Assembly (NCBI RefSeq): GCF_017565305.1
Contig: NZ_JAGEKP010000004.1
Span: 62,001 to 126,000, forward strand
Length of the DNA: 64,000 nucleotides
Source of the DNA: Leifsonia sp. TF02-11
GTDB lineage: Bacteria; Actinomycetota; Actinomycetes; Actinomycetales; Microbacteriaceae
Direction: 5' to 3'
Under the pieces are notes generated by a model. It was not told the origin of the DNA. It made no database searches and saw only the letters and a list, made by a program, of their open reading frames with translations. Below, piece after piece: positions 17,599 through 26,876 of the stretch. Positions within the stretch are counted from its first letter, which is position 1. Each line of letters opens with the position of its first letter. Both the position numbers and the translations under genes were made by a program.

Positions 17599-17820
17599 CT
17601 ACTTTTCAGTCAGGAACTCTCGGCGGGCGAGCTCAACGAGCTTCGCGGCCGCGGCGAAACTCACGCTGACGGTCCCGAAGGAGTTGAACGTGAGCTCGCC
17701 GCCCCGGTCGTCGTCGCGGAACACCTCCAGGAGCCTCTCGCCGTCGGCGTCGACGAGCTCGACCGCGAGACCGTCCCGAGTCGAACCGTCGCTCGCGACC
17801 TGGAAACGATATGAATCCAC
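17599..17820 (-). CDS. Small conserved-looking hypothetical protein
   Basis: This 73-residue acidic protein (start MDSYRFQVASDG) shows alternating strand-like stretches and a carboxyl helix (FAAAAKLVELARREFL), suggesting a small alpha/beta domain. No family is recognised. It follows lepA by 19 bases, and GGAGGGGAAC precedes its GTG, so it is well placed for translation from the lepA transcript. About 125 bases separate it from the DUF1990 gene. Confidence 0.75.
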   Translation of the reverse strand: MDSYRFQVASDGSTRDGLAVELVDADGERLLEVFRDDDRGGELTFNSFGTVSVSFAAAAKLVELARREFLTEK

Positions 17821-17839
17821 GTGTTCCCCTCCGGACGAG

Positions 17840-19690
17840 CTACTTCTTGTCCTTCTTCTCGACGTCGCCCGACAGCGCCGCGATGAAGGCCTCCTGGGGG
17901 ACCTCGACGCGGCCGACCATCTTCATGCGCTTCTTGCCCTCCTTCTGCTTCTCGAGGAGCTTGCGCTTGCGGGTGATGTCGCCGCCGTAGCACTTGGCCA
18001 GGACGTCCTTGCGCATCGCGCGGATGTTCTCGCGCGCGATGATGCGGGCGCCGATCGCCGCCTGGATGGGGACCTCGAACTGCTGGCGCGGGATGAGCTC
18101 GCGCAGGCGGCCGGCCATCATGGTGCCGTAGGCGTAGGCCTTGTCGCGGTGCACGATCGCGCTGAACGCGTCGACCGTCTCGCCCTGCAACAGGATGTCG
18201 ACCTTGACGAGGTCGGCCTCCTGCTCGCCGAACGGCTCGTAGTCGAGGGAGGCGTAGCCGGCGGTGCGGCTCTTCAGCTGGTCGAAGAAGTCGAAGACGA
18301 TCTCGCCGAGCGGCATGGTGTAGCGGATCTCGACGCGGTCTTCGCCGAGGTACTCCATGCCGAGCAGGGTGCCGCGGCGGCCCTGGCAGAGCTCCATGAT
18401 CACGCCGACGTAGTCCTTCGGCGCGAGGATGGCCGCCTTGACGACCGGCTCCTCCACCCTGTCGATCTTGCCGCCGGGGAACTCGCTCGGGTTGGTGACC
18501 GTGACGACCTTCTTGTCCTCGGTGGTGACCTCGTAGATCACGCTCGGCGCCGTCGTGATCAGGTCGAGACCGAACTCGCGCTCCAGACGCTCGGTGACGA
18601 TCTCCAGGTGCAGGAGGCCGAGGAAGCCGCAGCGGAAGCCGAAGCCGAGTGCCACTGAGGTCTCCGGCTCGTAGACGAGCGCGGCGTCGGACAGCTTGAG
18701 CTTGTCGAGCGCCTCGCGCAGCTCGGGGTAGTCGCTGCCGTCGATCGGGTACAGGCCCGAGAACACCATCGGCTTGGGCTCGGTGTAGCCGGCGAGGGCT
18801 TCCGTCGCCGGCTTGACGGCCGTGGTGACGGTGTCGCCGACCTTCGACTGGCGGACGTCCTTCACGCCGGTGATCAGGTAGCCCACCTCGCCGACGCCGA
18901 GGCCCTTCGACGGGGTCGGCTCCGGCGCGGACACGCCGATCTCGAGGATCTCGTGGGTGGCCTTCGTCGACATCATCTGGATGCGCTCGCGCGGGCCCAG
19001 CTTGCCGTCCACCATGCGGACGTACGTCACGACGCCGCGGTAGCTGTCGTACACGGAGTCGAAGATCATCGCCCGGGCCGGAGCGTCCGCCACGCCGACC
19101 GGAGCGGGGATCTCCTGCACGACCCGGTCGAGCAGAGCCTCCACGCCCATGCCGGTCTTGCCGGAGACACGGAGCACGTCTTCCGGGCGGCCGCCGATGA
19201 GGCTGGCGAGCTCGGCCGCGTACTTGTCGGGGTCTGCCGCCGGGAGGTCGATCTTGTTGAGCACCGGGACGATCGTGAGGTCGTTCTCCAACGCCAGGTA
19301 CAGGTTCGCCAGCGTCTGCGCCTCGATGCCCTGCGCTGCGTCGACGAGCAGGATCGCGCCCTCGCACGCGGCCAGCGAACGCGACACCTCGTAGGTGAAG
19401 TCCACGTGCCCCGGGGTGTCGATCATGTTGAGCGCGAAGGTCTCGCCGTCGAGCGCCCACGGCATCCGGACGGCCTGGCTCTTGATCGTGATGCCGCGCT
19501 CGCGCTCGATGTCCATGCGATCGAGATACTGCGCGCGCATGTCCCGGTCGGAGACCACTCCGGTGATCTGCAGCATGCGATCGGCCAGCGTCGACTTGCC
19601 GTGGTCGATGTGCGCGATGATGCAGAAGTTGCGGATGGAGGCCGGGTCGGTCGCGGCGGGCTCGAGGGGCTTCAGGGCTCGTGGTGACAT
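17840..19690 (-). CDS. lepA: Elongation factor 4 (LepA)
   Basis: LepA is a ribosome-binding GTPase that affects initiation and back-translocation. The 616-residue length is standard. The P-loop AHIDHGKST is near residues 29-37, DTPGHVDF near 95, NKID near 150, and the family's own carboxyl domain ([22 protein letters not shown]) ends the protein. The start is ATG 19690. A strong hairpin upstream separates it from the amidohydrolase gene. Confidence 0.98.
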   Translation of the reverse strand: MSPRALKPLEPAATDPASIRNFCIIAHIDHGKSTLADRMLQITGVVSDRDMRAQYLDRMDIERERGITIKSQAVRMPWALDGETFALNMIDTPGHVDFTYEVSRSLAACEGAILLVDAAQGIEAQTLANLYLALENDLTIVPVLNKIDLPAADPDKYAAELASLIGGRPEDVLRVSGKTGMGVEALLDRVVQEIPAPVGVADAPARAMIFDSVYDSYRGVVTYVRMVDGKLGPRERIQMMSTKATHEILEIGVSAPEPTPSKGLGVGEVGYLITGVKDVRQSKVGDTVTTAVKPATEALAGYTEPKPMVFSGLYPIDGSDYPELREALDKLKLSDAALVYEPETSVALGFGFRCGFLGLLHLEIVTERLEREFGLDLITTAPSVIYEVTTEDKKVVTVTNPSEFPGGKIDRVEEPVVKAAILAPKDYVGVIMELCQGRRGTLLGMEYLGEDRVEIRYTMPLGEIVFDFFDQLKSRTAGYASLDYEPFGEQEADLVKVDILLQGETVDAFSAIVHRDKAYAYGTMMAGRLRELIPRQQFEVPIQAAIGARIIARENIRAMRKDVLAKCYGGDITRKRKLLEKQKEGKKRMKMVGRVEVPQEAFIAALSGDVEKKDKK

Positions 19691-19762
19691 TGTGGGCTCA
19701 TTCTCCCATGAACGCCGGCCCGGCTCGAACGAACGAGACGGCGCGAATTCGGGCGAAAACCG

Positions 19763-19791
19763 TCGAGTGGGCGGACCTTCCGCCCACTCGA
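19763..19791 (-). terminator. Strong hairpin after the amidohydrolase gene
   Basis: Arms of 13 bp (19763-19775 and 19779-19791) pair perfectly around a 3-base loop, with further AACCG/CGGTT pairing outside. There is no T-run, as is common for terminators in G+C-rich Actinobacteria. It ends the amidohydrolase transcript before lepA. Confidence 0.8.
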
Positions 19792-19802
19792 TGCCGGACG
19801 GT

Positions 19803-21023
19803 TCAGGCGAAGCGCTCGCCGCGCTCGACGACGTGGCCGGCGCCGTCCTGCCAGCGGTAGACCTCCGTGCCGTCGATGAAGACGCGCTCGGCCCGGGAGG
19901 TGACGTCCAGCGGGTCGCCGGACCAGATCACGACATCGCCGTCGCGGCCCGGCTCGAGGGCGCCGACCCGGTCGTCGAGGCCGAGGAACGATGCCGGGTT
20001 CGCCGTGAGCGCCGCCAGCGCCGTCTCGCGCGGCAAGCCTTCTTTGACCGCGAGCGAGGCCTGGTGGACCAGGAAATTGATCGGGACGACGGGGTGGTCC
20101 GTCGTGATCGCGACGCGCACGCCCGCCGCGGCGATCAGGGCGAGGTTGCCGATGGCGCGGTCGCGCAGCTCGACCTTGGAGCGCGAGGTGAACATCGGGC
20201 CGAAGATGACCGGGATGTCGCGCTCGGCCAGCACGTCCGCGATCTTGTGCGCCTCGGTGCCGTGGTTGACGACGAGTTTGTAGCCGAACTCGTCGGCCAG
20301 GCGGATGGCCGTCGCGATGTCGTCATGGCGGTGGGTGTGCTGATCCCAGACGAGCTCACCGGCGAGCACGCGCGCGAGCGTCTCCTTGGTCAGGTCGCGC
20401 GCGAACGGCTTGCCGTCGCGCTCGGCCTCCGCACGGGCCGCGGCGTAGTTCTGGGCGTCGACGAACGCCTCGCGGATGATCAGGGCGACGCCCAAGCGAG
20501 TGCTCGGCGTCTGGTTCTTGCCGCCGTAGACGCGCTTCGGGTTCTCGCCCAGCGCGGACTTGACGCTCACGGCCTCCTTGATCACCTGCTCGTCGATCGT
20601 GCGCCCGCCCCAGCTCTTGATCGCGACGGTCTGTCCGCCGATCGGGTTGCCGGATCCCGGCTTGACGACGATGGCGGTGACGCCCCCGGCGAGTGCGTCC
20701 CTGAAGCCCTCGTCGTCGATGTTCACGGCGTCGATCGCGCGGACCGCCGCCGTGTTCGGCGTGGTCATCTCGTTGGTGTCGTCGCCGGCCGGGCCGTTCG
20801 CCTCCTCGTGGATGCCGACGTGGCCGTGGGCCTCCACGAACCCGGGGAGCACCCACTTGCCTGTCGCGTCGAGGGTCTCGATACCCTCCGGCACCGCGAT
20901 CTCGGACGACGGGCCGACCGCGCTGATCCGACCGTCTTCGACGACGACGGTGCCCTTCTCGATCGGATCCCCGACGACGGGGACGACATACGCGTTGACG
21001 ATGGCGATGCTCGATGCGGTCAT
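19803..21023 (-). CDS. Amidohydrolase, imidazolonepropionase-like
   Basis: This 406-residue metal-dependent hydrolase has the family layout: a small beta domain at both ends ([16 protein letters not shown] near residue 30) around a TIM barrel that holds [11 protein letters not shown] near residue 65, HTHRHDD, a later NHGTEAH and a TTDHPVVP aspartate. The substrate is unknown. The first metal motif reads HGH rather than the more usual HxH after VDxH. ATG 21023 is seven bases behind TAGGCT, which implies a leaderless mRNA; a longer upstream frame is not supported. Confidence 0.88.
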   Translation of the reverse strand: MTASSIAIVNAYVVPVVGDPIEKGTVVVEDGRISAVGPSSEIAVPEGIETLDATGKWVLPGFVEAHGHVGIHEEANGPAGDDTNEMTTPNTAAVRAIDAVNIDDEGFRDALAGGVTAIVVKPGSGNPIGGQTVAIKSWGGRTIDEQVIKEAVSVKSALGENPKRVYGGKNQTPSTRLGVALIIREAFVDAQNYAAARAEAERDGKPFARDLTKETLARVLAGELVWDQHTHRHDDIATAIRLADEFGYKLVVNHGTEAHKIADVLAERDIPVIFGPMFTSRSKVELRDRAIGNLALIAAAGVRVAITTDHPVVPINFLVHQASLAVKEGLPRETALAALTANPASFLGLDDRVGALEPGRDGDVVIWSGDPLDVTSRAERVFIDGTEVYRWQDGAGHVVERGERFA

Positions 21024-21030
21024 GGAGTCG

Positions 21031-21036
21031 AGCCTA
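21031..21036 (-). promoter_or_regulatory. -10 hexamer TAGGCT of the amidohydrolase gene
   Basis: TAGGCT is followed by seven bases and ATG 21023. Confidence 0.6.
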
Positions 21037-21109
21037 CGCTCGGCGGCACGGCGTAGGTCCGGAGCACACTCTCGGGAATGCGCGGGCAGGTCCCGCGTTG
21101 ACTGGAGGT

Positions 21110-21997
21110 ATGAGCATTCTCCTGACCGGCGCGACCGGCTACATCGGATCCTCCGTCCTCCCCCGCCTCCTCGACGAGGGGCACGCTGTGACCGCGCTGG
21201 TGCGCGACGAGTCGAAGGCGCAGCTCGTGCGCGACGCCGGGGCCGCCGCCGTCGTGGGCGACGCGACGGACAGCGCACTCGTCGCCCGTCTCGCACAGGA
21301 GAGCGACGGTGTCATCCACCTCGCCTCCGGTCACGACGTCGACCCGGTGTTCATCGCTGCAGTGCTCGACGGTCTCGCCGGCAGCGGCAAGCCGTTCGTG
21401 CACACCGGCGGCATCTGGACCTACGGATCGAACCCGGACATCGCGGAGGGCTCCCCCGTTGCGCCTCCCGCGATCACGGCCTGGCGCGCGGCCAACGAGG
21501 CCGTGGTGCTGGGCGCCGAAGGTGTTCGCGGCTCGGTCGTCGTGCCGTCGATCGTCTACGGCCACGGCAAGGGGCTCGCCCGGGTGATCGTCGACGCGCC
21601 GCGCGGATCGGGCGTCGCCCCGGCGCTGCAGCTCATCGGCGACGGCTCGCAACACTGGGCGACCGTGCACGTGGACGACGTCGCCGCGCTCTACGTGCTC
21701 GCGTTCGAGAACGGTGCAGCAGGCGAGGTGTACATCGCCGCAGGTGGCGCGAACCCGACGGTCCGCGAGCTCGGTGAGCTCGCTGCGCGCGCCGCCGGCC
21801 TGGACGGGCGTGTGGAGGCCGAGAGCGTCGAGCAGACGTCGGCGCGGCTCGGTGCCGGGCTCGCGGAGGCGCTGCTGCTCGACCAGCAGGCGCGAGGAAC
21901 CAAGGCGCGCATCGATCTGGGCTGGGAGCCGAACGGCCCGTCGCTGGCGGACGAGATCCTCTCGGGCAGCTACGCACCGGAGCTGTCGCGCAGCTGA
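21110..21997 (+). CDS. NAD(P)-dependent epimerase/dehydratase family protein
   Basis: This 295-residue protein of the extended short-chain dehydrogenase type starts with the nucleotide-binding GATGYIGSS (6-14). It has GDATD near 53, a YGHGKG stretch in the active-site region and WATVHVDDVAALY in the second half, as in NmrA/atypical epimerases. The usual YxxxK catalytic pair is not clear. The substrate is unknown. It is divergent from the amidohydrolase gene. ATG 21110 follows a TTGACT-like hexamer by six bases. Confidence 0.88.
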   Translation: MSILLTGATGYIGSSVLPRLLDEGHAVTALVRDESKAQLVRDAGAAAVVGDATDSALVARLAQESDGVIHLASGHDVDPVFIAAVLDGLAGSGKPFVHTGGIWTYGSNPDIAEGSPVAPPAITAWRAANEAVVLGAEGVRGSVVVPSIVYGHGKGLARVIVDAPRGSGVAPALQLIGDGSQHWATVHVDDVAALYVLAFENGAAGEVYIAAGGANPTVRELGELAARAAGLDGRVEAESVEQTSARLGAGLAEALLLDQQARGTKARIDLGWEPNGPSLADEILSGSYAPELSRS

Positions 21998-22024
21998 CAC
22001 GGCGTCCGCGCGTTCCCGCGCGTT

Positions 22025-22053
22025 TTGGCGCGGAGGCCGCCCGCTGCTAAAGT
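22025..22053 (+). promoter_or_regulatory. Promoter of rpsT
   Basis: TTGGCG (22025-22030) and TAAAGT (22048-22053) are separated by the ideal 17 bases. They would start a leader of about 95 bases before the rpsT GTG, long enough for feedback control by S20. Confidence 0.65.
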
Positions 22054-22156
22054 TGTTTGTTGGCTTGCGTGTGGGTTCGTCCGCACGAACGCCGCGAGGC
22101 GCCCTCTCTCGCTGAGCGGCACATCCGATACCCACTTCGAACGAAAGTAACCATCC

Positions 22157-22417
22157 GTGGCAAACATCAAGTCGCAGATCAAGCGCAACAAGACCAACAA
22201 GAAGGCGCAGGAGCGCAACAAGGCGGTCAAGAGCGAGCTGAAGACGGCCATCCGCGCCACTCGCGAGGCTGTCGTCGCCGGCGACAAGGAGAAGGCGACC
22301 GCGGCGCTGCGTCTCGCCGTCAAGAAGATCGACAAGGCCGCCAGCAAGGGCGTCATCCACAAGAACCAGGCGGCGAACCGCAAGTCGGCCATCGCCAAGC
22401 AGGTCGCCGCTCTCTGA
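22157..22417 (+). CDS. rpsT: 30S ribosomal protein S20
   Basis: This 86-residue, lysine-rich protein begins [22 protein letters not shown], matching S20. It binds 16S rRNA early in assembly. The start is GTG 22157. A strong hairpin follows the stop and makes the gene a single transcription unit. Confidence 0.98.
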   Translation: MANIKSQIKRNKTNKKAQERNKAVKSELKTAIRATREAVVAGDKEKATAALRLAVKKIDKAASKGVIHKNQAANRKSAIAKQVAAL

Positions 22418-22453
22418 GCAGCGACCGCTCGCGGGACCTGTCCCGCGCCGCGA

Positions 22454-22491
22454 CGAACCCCCGCCCCGTGGACAACGGGTGCGGGGGTTCG
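22454..22491 (+). terminator. Terminator of rpsT
   Basis: Perfect 11-bp arms CGAACCCCCGC and GCGGGGGTTCG enclose a loop that itself pairs CCCGT with ACGGG. There is no T-run. Confidence 0.85.
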
Positions 22492-22573
22492 CTGCATCAG
22501 CCCGGTTGATCCGCTCCCCTTCTCGCTACGATCGTCAGACGCTTCGAGCACGCATCAGACGAAGGAGAACGAC

Positions 22574-23155
22574 GTGGGGACCGTTGTCATGTACAGCTCA
22601 GTGTCGGTCGACGGCTTCATTGCCGACGACAGCGATCAGCCCGGCCCGCTGTTCGACTGGCTGACCAGCGGCGATGTCCCGCTGGACGACAGCGGCGTGC
22701 TGAGGGTGTCGCAGGCGTCGTACGACTACACCCGCGCCTACTGGGATCGGATCGGGGCGACGATCGTCGGTCGTCACGTCTTCGACCTGACCGACGGGTG
22801 GGACGGCGTGCCACCCGGCGGCGTCGACCACGTCGTCGTCGTGACACACCGGCCTCAACCCGACGGCTGGGACCCCGAAGCGCCCTTCCATTTCGTCGCA
22901 AGCGTCGAGGCCGCCGTGGCGACCGCCCTGGAGCTCGCGGGCGACCGCCTGGTCGAGGTCGCCGCCGGTGACGTCGGTGGCCAGGTGTTCGCAGCCGGCC
23001 TGGTCGACGAGGTGCGCATGGATGTCGCACCCGTGGTGCTCGGCTCGGGCAAACGCTACTTCGGGTCGGTCGCGGCACCACATGGGCTGGTCGGCCCGGT
23101 CGAGGTGGTCCAGGGCGACCGGGTTCTCCACCTGCGGTATCGAGTGCAGCGCTGA
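22574..23155 (+). CDS. RibD carboxyl-domain / dihydrofolate reductase-like protein
   Basis: This 193-residue protein has the RibD_C fold: VVMYSSVSVDGFIAD at the start, TIVGRHVFDLTDGW in the middle and a late EVAAGDVGGQVFAAGLVDEVRMDVAPVVLGSGKRYF. Members are NADPH-dependent reductases of unknown substrate, often stand-alone as here. GAAGGAG precedes the GTG at 22574, and a TACGAT -10 box lies about 35 bases upstream. Confidence 0.92.
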   Translation: MGTVVMYSSVSVDGFIADDSDQPGPLFDWLTSGDVPLDDSGVLRVSQASYDYTRAYWDRIGATIVGRHVFDLTDGWDGVPPGGVDHVVVVTHRPQPDGWDPEAPFHFVASVEAAVATALELAGDRLVEVAAGDVGGQVFAAGLVDEVRMDVAPVVLGSGKRYFGSVAAPHGLVGPVEVVQGDRVLHLRYRVQR

Positions 23156-23214
23156 GGCGAGCGCCGGTACCGCGGCGACACGCAGCAGCGGCCTATCGGC
23201 GCGTCCCGCTGACC

Positions 23215-24267
23215 TCAGGCGCGGCCGCGCGTGCTCACGATGCGGATCATCCGTTCGAGGGCGAAGACCGGGTCACGACCGCCGCCCTTGACGTTGGCGT
23301 CGGTTTCGGCGAGCACCTCGATGCAGCGCCCGAGGCCGTCTTCCGTCCAGCCGGACAGATCGCGCCGGGCTCGGTCGACCTGCCAGGGCGCCAGCCCGAA
23401 CTGCTGCGCGAGCTGGCCGGAACCGCCCCTGGCACCCGACAGCTTGGCCATGGTCCGGAGCTTACTGGCGAACGCCGCCACCATCGGCACCGGATCGGCA
23501 CCGGACGCGAGCGCGTGCCGCATCGTCACCAGCGCTTCGCCGTGACGGCCCGCGATCGCGGCGTCGGCGACCTGGAACGCGTTGGTCTCGACCCTGCCGC
23601 CGTAGTACTTGTCGACCGTTGCTTCCGTGATCTGCTCCGCCGAATCGGAGAGCAGCTGCTGGCACGCCGCGGCGAGCTCCGCCAGATCGTCGGTGAATGC
23701 CGACGTGAGCGACCGCAGTGCACCAGGCGTGATCTTGCGGCCGGCGGCGGCGAACTCCGCCTGTGCGAACTCGTACTTCTCGGTGTCCTTCTTGAGCTCG
23801 GCGCACACCACCTCGACGCCGCCGCCGGTGCCCGCACGGATCGCGTCGAGCAGCTTCTTGCCGCGAACGCCGCCGGCGTGCCGGAGGACGACGACCGTGC
23901 CGTCCGCCGGTGAGGTGAGGTAGTCGAGCATGTCGGCGAGGAAGCCGTCGCCCGTCTTCTCGACCGCGTCGACCCGGATGAGGCGCGGCTCACCGAACAG
24001 GGAGGGGCTCGCGAGCGTGAGCAGCTCGCCCGGCGCATAGTCCGCGGCGGAGATGTCACTGATCTCCAGGCTCGGATCATCTGCCTTGAGGAGGTCGCGC
24101 AGCATCCGCGTGGAGCGATCCGCGAGGAAACCCTCCGTTCCCGACACCAGCACGACCGGAGCAGGCCGGATCTGGTTCCACGCCAGCTGAGGGATAGCGC
24201 TCTTCGGTGCGCTCGCGCCCGCACGGCCGCGAGAGCCGCCGGCTCTGCTGTTGCTTCGTGTCGCCAC
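23215..24267 (-). CDS. holA: DNA polymerase III subunit delta
   Basis: HolA opens the sliding clamp within the clamp-loader complex. The 350-residue length is typical, and the start of the family domain (PAPVVLVSGTEGFLADRS) follows a short basic leader. GTG 24267 has GAGGAGG just upstream. The comEC frame stays open across 742 bases of this gene, a much longer overlap than usual. Confidence 0.94.
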   Translation of the reverse strand: MATRSNSRAGGSRGRAGASAPKSAIPQLAWNQIRPAPVVLVSGTEGFLADRSTRMLRDLLKADDPSLEISDISAADYAPGELLTLASPSLFGEPRLIRVDAVEKTGDGFLADMLDYLTSPADGTVVVLRHAGGVRGKKLLDAIRAGTGGGVEVVCAELKKDTEKYEFAQAEFAAAGRKITPGALRSLTSAFTDDLAELAAACQQLLSDSAEQITEATVDKYYGGRVETNAFQVADAAIAGRHGEALVTMRHALASGADPVPMVAAFASKLRTMAKLSGARGGSGQLAQQFGLAPWQVDRARRDLSGWTEDGLGRCIEVLAETDANVKGGGRDPVFALERMIRIVSTRGRA

Positions 24268-26876
24268 GTTCCTCCTCGTCCGTATCCAGGATAGGGGCGA
24301 CCACCGGCACTCGCGGCCGCCTCCACCTCGTCGGAACGCTCGGTCCAGAGCGCCGGCCCGCCCGGTGTCGCCGAGACCAGCAGCATGCCCGAGCGATCGG
24401 TGCGCGCCGCGACTGTACCGGACTCCCGCAGCATCGACAGCGCGCGGTCGGTCGGATGGCCGTAGCCGTTGTCGACGCCGACGGAGACCAGGCCGAGAGG
24501 CGCACGCAGCTTCTGGTAGAGGTGTGCGCTCTGGTCGGCCGAACCGTGGTGGGAGACCTTCACGACGTCGATCGGCCCGATCGATCCCGACGACTGCAGG
24601 ACGTCCTGCTCGGTCTCTCCGAGATCGCCGAGGAAGAGCGCGCTCAGCCCGGGCGCCTCCGTGCGGACGACCAGGCTGCCCGGATTGCCGCTCAGCTGCG
24701 TTCCGCCCGGCTCGGCGGCCGGCGGCCAGACGATCTGCCAGGGCGTGCTGCCCAGCACTCCGGACATGCCCGCCCGCCCGGCCTCGAGGGTGATACCGGC
24801 CGCTCTGAGCCGTTCGAGATAGCGGTGGTCGGCCGGACGGTCCGGCTGCCCGACGATCGCCCGGTCGGTACGCCCGAGCACCGCCTCGACCCCGCCCGCG
24901 TGGTCGGCGTCGAAGTGGGTGAGCAGGACCCAGTCGAGGCGGTCGACACCGAGCGTCTCCAAGCAGCGCACGAGCGGTTCCGGCTTGCGCCCCACGTCGA
25001 TGAGAGCGACGTGGTCTCCGTCCCTGACCAGTAGCGCATCGCCCTGTCCGACATCGCAGGCCGCGATACGCCATTCCCCCGGCCGGCTCACCGTGCGACC
25101 GACTTCGAGGCCGCCCAGTGCCCCGGCGTAGACCGACACACCGCCGAGCAGGGCGATCGTCACCGCCGACGCGAGCATCCGGGGCAGACGACTGCGCACT
25201 GCAAGGAGTGCGACCGCCGCGAGGGTGAGCGCGCACAGCAGCACGCCGAGAAGCCCGTCCGGCCAGGGCAGGGCGGCACCGGGCAGCTCCGCCGCGAATC
25301 GGGCGACCAGCGCGATCCAGGCCGACGGCAGCCAGGCGACCCAGACCACGAGCTGTCCGAGCGCGGCAGCCCAGGGCAGGAGCAGGCACGCGACGCACCC
25401 GAGGACGGTCGCGACCGGAGCGGCCGGCTCCGCGACGAGGTTGGCCAGGACGCCGTATAGCGGAAGCGTCGGCGTCAACAGGATGAGCACCGGTTGACAG
25501 GCGAGCTGCGCAGCGAGCGGTACCGCGAGCGCGAGGGCGATGCCGCGCGGCAGCCACCGCGTCAGAGTGGCCGCCAGCGGGCGCGCGAGCACCAGCAGTC
25601 CCGCCGTGGCCAGAGCAGACAGTGCGAAGCCGTAGTCGCGGGCGAGCCACGGATCATGCACGAGCAGGACCACGACGGCCAACGCCAGGGCAGGCAGGCC
25701 GTCGGCGACACGGCCGCGCGCCAGCCCCACGAGGACGACCGTCGCCATCGCCGCAGCGCGGAGCACACTGGCCCCCGGACCCACGAGGGCCACGAACGCC
25801 GCGAGGGCGGCGGCAGCGGCGACGGTTCGACTTCGACGCCCGAGGCCGACGCTTCGCGCGATCAGGAACACGACCCCCGTGACGAGCGCGCAGTTCGCTC
25901 CGGACACCGCTGTGAGATGGCTGAGCGCCGAGACCTTCATCGCCTCGTCGAGGCCGGGACTCACAGCCGTCTCGTCGCCGATGGCGAGACCGGGCAGCAG
26001 ATCGCCGCCGTCGCCCGGTGCGGAGGCGGCGGCCCGGGCGAACGCGTCGCGCGCGGGGGCCGCCCAGGCGAGCCAGAGCGGCGGCTGGTCGCGGACGGTG
26101 GGAGGCTCGGACGCCCGAACCCGGTACGTGGTTCTCTCCCCCGGCTCGTTGCGCAATACGGACACCTGCGCCGTGATGACGGCTCCGAGCGCGTAGGAGC
26201 GCACCGACCGGGCATCACCCGGCGCGACGATCGACACGGGCACGCCGCCACCGACGACGGCATTCGGGTCGGCTTCCCTCGCCGCGAGAGGTTCCGCGCC
26301 CACCGGGTCGAGCGCCACGGTCGTGCCGCGCAACCTCCAGTGCTCGACGCCGTCGAAACCCGCGGCCGACCGCTGGGGCGCGCTCTCGACCCGCACCGCG
26401 ACCTCCGCACGATGCTTCTTCTGCACTGCGCTCTCGAGCACCGCGTCCGTCCGCTGGGGCGCCTGTGCGCCGATCGCGGCCGCCCCGAGCGCCACCGCAG
26501 CGAGAGCGACGGCCGAGGCGGCGAGGCCGCGGGACCAAGAGCGACCCAGCGGATGTCGAGGCGCCGAACGGGCCGGCCGTCGGCGCCTCTGCGGCGAACG
26601 TGGCCTCTCTCCGCGGGCGCCGACGGACGAGCCGGCACCGAGCGGCGACGGACCTGCCGGTTGGCGGCCAGACGATTTCCGACGGATGCAGCCCCTCCCG
26701 CCGGATCGAACAGCACCTCGTCCGAACCGTTCTCTCAGGGCGGCCATAGCCAAAGCCGTCGCCGCCAGCAGGCCGGCGCCCACCGCCACGATCGGCATCG
26801 CGCCGCTCACGCCGACCCCGATCCCGCAACAGATCCACAGGGCAACCGCGGGGATGACGAGCCGGAGGTCGGGCAT
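23526..26876 (-). CDS. comEC: ComEC/Rec2 DNA-uptake channel, with an unusual carboxyl extension overlapping holA
   Basis: ComEC forms the membrane channel for single-stranded DNA uptake. Residues 1-47 hold two membrane segments, followed by a DUF4131 region, a competence domain with some ten segments (VSALSHLTAVSGANCAL near 315), and a metallo-beta-lactamase domain with DVGQGDALLV and H654-F-D656-A-D658-H659. The recognisable protein ends near residue 850, but the frame stays open to residue 1116, inside holA. The tail is Arg/Ser-rich and looks like an out-of-frame reading of holA, so the true stop may have been lost by mutation or sequence error. Residues 48-116 form an Arg-rich linker with unusual codon use. 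ATG 26876 overlaps the comEA stop. Confidence 0.88.
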   Translation of the reverse strand: MPDLRLVIPAVALWICCGIGVGVSGAMPIVAVGAGLLAATALAMAALRERFGRGAVRSGGRGCIRRKSSGRQPAGPSPLGAGSSVGARGERPRSPQRRRRPARSAPRHPLGRSWSRGLAASAVALAAVALGAAAIGAQAPQRTDAVLESAVQKKHRAEVAVRVESAPQRSAAGFDGVEHWRLRGTTVALDPVGAEPLAAREADPNAVVGGGVPVSIVAPGDARSVRSYALGAVITAQVSVLRNEPGERTTYRVRASEPPTVRDQPPLWLAWAAPARDAFARAAASAPGDGGDLLPGLAIGDETAVSPGLDEAMKVSALSHLTAVSGANCALVTGVVFLIARSVGLGRRSRTVAAAAALAAFVALVGPGASVLRAAAMATVVLVGLARGRVADGLPALALAVVVLLVHDPWLARDYGFALSALATAGLLVLARPLAATLTRWLPRGIALALAVPLAAQLACQPVLILLTPTLPLYGVLANLVAEPAAPVATVLGCVACLLLPWAAALGQLVVWVAWLPSAWIALVARFAAELPGAALPWPDGLLGVLLCALTLAAVALLAVRSRLPRMLASAVTIALLGGVSVYAGALGGLEVGRTVSRPGEWRIAACDVGQGDALLVRDGDHVALIDVGRKPEPLVRCLETLGVDRLDWVLLTHFDADHAGGVEAVLGRTDRAIVGQPDRPADHRYLERLRAAGITLEAGRAGMSGVLGSTPWQIVWPPAAEPGGTQLSGNPGSLVVRTEAPGLSALFLGDLGETEQDVLQSSGSIGPIDVVKVSHHGSADQSAHLYQKLRAPLGLVSVGVDNGYGHPTDRALSMLRESGTVAARTDRSGMLLVSATPGGPALWTERSDEVEAAASAGGRPYPGYGRGGTWRHEATAEPAALAAVRARAHRRALSLSWRGTRSGLLRSCWCRERRVSSRIAPRGCCATSSRQMIRAWRSVTSPPRTMRRASCSRSRAPPCSVSRASSGSTRSRRRATASSPTCSTTSPHRRTARSSSSGTPAAFAARSCSTRSVRAPAAASRWCAPSSRRTPRSTSSHRRSSPPPAARSRLVHCGRSRRHSPTIWRSSPRRASSCSPIRRSRSRKQRSTSTTAAGSRPTRSRSPTPRSRAVTAKRW

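Noticed and set aside
21024-21296. Amino-terminal extension of the amidohydrolase
   Set aside because: The extension runs through the divergent reductase gene and its composition is not protein-like; the TAGGCT box supports ATG 21023.
24268-25650. Extension of the holA frame upstream
   Set aside because: It lies inside comEC and is Arg-rich nonsense; GTG 24267 has a good ribosome site.
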